A DNA stretch of 43,828 nucleotides. Source: CAZTZL01 sp964617625 (GTDB taxonomy: Bacteria > Zhuqueibacterota > QNDG01 > DSAB01). Each line of letters begins with the position of its first letter. Positions within the stretch are counted from its first letter, which is position 1. Where the stretch lies: the NCBI GenBank assembly GCA_964617625.1, contig CAZTZL010000020.1, forward strand, positions 1-43,828. Direction: 5' to 3'. Below, in pieces: positions 41,983 through 43,828 of this stretch. The position numbers were made by a program, and so were the translations under genes. The notes below the pieces were generated by a model that had not been told where the DNA came from, did no database searches, and worked only from the letters and a program-made list of their open reading frames with translations.

Positions 41983-43828
41983 TTATTTCAGCAAAGTGCA
42001 TTTTTTATAATGAGTAAACTCGCCAGCTCTCATTCGGATACAATAAACGCCCGAAGGCAGATTGGATGCATCCCAGATCATTTCATGCGCTCCGGCCTCT
42101 TTTGTTCCTTTAAAAAGAACTTGAACCAGCTGACCATTAATATCATAAACGGAGATATCCAGGAGTGACTGCTGAGGGAGCGCATAGGCAATCGTCGTAG
42201 ATGCATTGAAGGGATTTGGAAAATTTTGGGACAAGGAATACTTTTCTGGCAATGCAGGCTCTTTTTGCAGTACGATTCCGGACTCTTCCTGAATATGAAC
42301 TTTCACTTGCATCGTATCTGCCATATCCCCATCCGAAACGATCACCACAAAAGAAGTATCTTCGGCATTCGATGGAACCATACCCGACAGTTTGGGACCA
42401 TCCGGCGTTAGCCAGGAAGGATATTGACTAAAAGTATATTCAATATCGTTTTCTTCCGGATCTTGGGCCTGTGCAAAATAGGCCAAATCACTCCCGGTTT
42501 CAACGGAGATTGAATCTGGGGATACCAATTGGGGGTTGGTATTTTTAATGAACAAATCAAAAGTGGAGGTGTCCGACTGAGTGACTTCACGACTGTCTGT
42601 AACACAAACTGTAACGATAAAATGGCCGGATTCCATCGGCTTGCCTGCGATAGCACACCAATCACCATAATCATACATCTCGATACCCTGAGGAAATGAT
42701 CCAGATAAAACACTCCAGTCACAAGGCTGAATACCACCTATTGCTGACAACCCTGTATAATAATCTTTCTTATATGTCCCTGCTTTTAATGTATCCTGTT
42801 TAATATAAACCCAAGTCGGCCACTTGGGTTTTCGACAATACTTGATGGTATAAGGCGGCTCGTTCCCCTCAGTCCAGACCACATCAAATGTATCGGCTCT
42901 GAACGTTTTATAGCAAATACTCGGATACATCTTTCTTTGCTCGTTTGTATCACTGATTTGCGATATCGACTCATCGTAGATATCAGAGAAATCAGTCTGT
43001 CCGTAGATTATCTCCCCGCTGTCCTGCCAGACAATCGCACAATTATAATAATGAGGACTTAAATCATCAACACTGGGCAAAGACAGACCTGTTGTTTCAT
43101 AAGAAGTTTGATATGTAAAGTTCATATATTCATCCTCAATATAATATCCGGCATAAGTCAAAGCCATGCCAGAATTATTTAACCGACTGGACCCGATAAT
43201 TAGAAAATCCCCCAACCCCCGTTCATATCGTAATGAAAATGAAGGATAAACACAATTATTTGAATAAGAAAGTGTATCCCGTTTCAAAACATCATTCAGA
43301 TACCACATTTCAATATCTTCATCGAAATAGGCGTGTACAATGTGTGATTGTTGACCTTTATCCCAAAAATTGGTCCACAGAACATGAATTGAATTGCCAT
43401 TGTATTCTATATCACCGGCAATCGAAGGCCGCTCGGAAATCAGCGTATCATCATCAACATAACACCCATCACCCCAAGAAAGATATTTATCGTAGCGTTG
43501 AATAAAAATTCTACTTGTATCATAAGGTGACTGTGATGCAATATGGATATACTCTTCGACGGCATCCACCGAAGGGTAGCCACCTGTCAATAAGTATCCA
43601 TCTTGCCAATCCAAACTCCCTTTCTCAAGATACTTACCATAAATTCCACGATTCTTATCATACGATGACCAGACCACATAGATCCAGTCATCCTTTGAAA
43701 CCGCGATAGCCGGGAATGTTCCATTTGCCAAGATTTGAGGTTCAGACCACAAAAATCCGTCATCGCTGTAAGTCCATTTTACTACTGATTGACTGTTAAC
43801 ACTGTCCTGAAAAACCACAAACCGCCGG
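41983..43828 (-). CDS. Secreted repeat protein with type IX sorting domain (5' end outside window)
   Basis: The frame is open through the window edge, so the N-terminus is missing; at least 614 residues are seen. The body has repeated units such as WIYVVWSSYDKNRGIYGKYL, SIHVLWTNFWDKG and CAIVWQDSGEIIYGQTDF, similar to the propeller units of the protein at 241. A cadherin/Ig-like section follows (VSPDSISVETGSDLAYFAQAQDPE, MVPSNAEDTSFVVIVSDGD). The last ~85 residues are a sorting domain (SQNFPNPFNASTTIAYALP, VYDINGQL, SGVYCIR, ending KKCTLLK). It is probably surface-exposed; ligand unknown. The stop is followed by the DUF1844 gene. Confidence 0.9.
   Translation of the reverse strand, partial: RRFVVFQDSVNSQSVVKWTYSDDGFLWSEPQILANGTFPAIAVSKDDWIYVVWSSYDKNRGIYGKYLEKGSLDWQDGYLLTGGYPSVDAVEEYIHIASQSPYDTSRIFIQRYDKYLSWGDGCYVDDDTLISERPSIAGDIEYNGNSIHVLWTNFWDKGQQSHIVHAYFDEDIEMWYLNDVLKRDTLSYSNNCVYPSFSLRYERGLGDFLIIGSSRLNNSGMALTYAGYYIEDEYMNFTYQTSYETTGLSLPSVDDLSPHYYNCAIVWQDSGEIIYGQTDFSDIYDESISQISDTNEQRKMYPSICYKTFRADTFDVVWTEGNEPPYTIKYCRKPKWPTWVYIKQDTLKAGTYKKDYYTGLSAIGGIQPCDWSVLSGSFPQGIEMYDYGDWCAIAGKPMESGHFIVTVCVTDSREVTQSDTSTFDLFIKNTNPQLVSPDSISVETGSDLAYFAQAQDPEENDIEYTFSQYPSWLTPDGPKLSGMVPSNAEDTSFVVIVSDGDMADTMQVKVHIQEESGIVLQKEPALPEKYSLSQNFPNPFNASTTIAYALPQQSLLDISVYDINGQLVQVLFKGTKEAGAHEMIWDASNLPSGVYCIRMRAGEFTHYKKCTLLK

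Overview
This window looks chromosomal and comes from a didermic, Gram-negative bacterium of the FCB superphylum, probably a lineage outside classical Bacteroidota (KSB1-, Marinimicrobia-, Calditrichota- or Ignavibacteria-like; I cannot decide which). The signs are two secreted proteins ending in type IX-style sorting domains with YPNPFNP/FPNPFNA motifs, an Omp85-type barrel protein, a DUF2723/TMEM260-like membrane glycosyltransferase, a DUF4837-like lipoprotein and a short RpoD without region 1.1. The promoters are classical (TTGACA/T, 17 bp, TAAATT or TATATT) rather than the Bacteroidota -33/-7 type. I see no insertion sequence, phage, CRISPR array or plasmid gene.

Layout. 1-6500: the end of an unknown gene, a secreted seven-repeat (probable beta-propeller) protein, a small lipoprotein, tRNA-Asp, a GT9-like half protein, an M23 peptidase, rpoD and a small secreted FN3-like protein. 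6900-16600: a GT39-type membrane glycosyltransferase, a CtpA protease, a peptidase/propeller/Omp85 protein followed by lysA, an ISOC-like hydrolase, an SH3-parvulin protein and a Yip1 protein. 16600-21850: a signalling block with a GAF-GAF-PAS histidine kinase, an NtrC-type sigma-54 activator, then two response regulators behind a candidate sigma-54 promoter. 21900-29400: a TPR lipoprotein, an EamA transporter, a receiver-only regulator with a PfkB sugar kinase, GTP-dependent PEP carboxykinase and glutamate dehydrogenase. 29200-40300: a long minus-strand glycosylation and housekeeping run (DUF2723, GT2, flippase-like protein, DUF4837, purE, then a DPM-like GT2, a GT2/phosphoglycosyltransferase fusion, accA, thioesterase, Trm112-like). 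40300-43828: a methyltransferase, a DUF1844 protein and a second sorted secreted protein cut by the window edge.

How it fits together. Central metabolism here points to growth on amino acids or peptides and gluconeogenesis (gdhA, pckG), lysine/DAP synthesis and fatty-acid synthesis. Much of the rest serves the envelope: secreted sorted proteins, periplasmic proteases, a foldase, and glycan assembly on polyprenyl carriers or proteins. The most unusual items are the GT2/phosphoglycosyltransferase fusion, whose catalytic Asp-Glu pair is replaced by Gly-Thr; the protease/propeller/barrel protein; the putative sigma-54 cascade; and several genes whose -10 boxes sit so close to the start codon that leaderless transcripts are likely.
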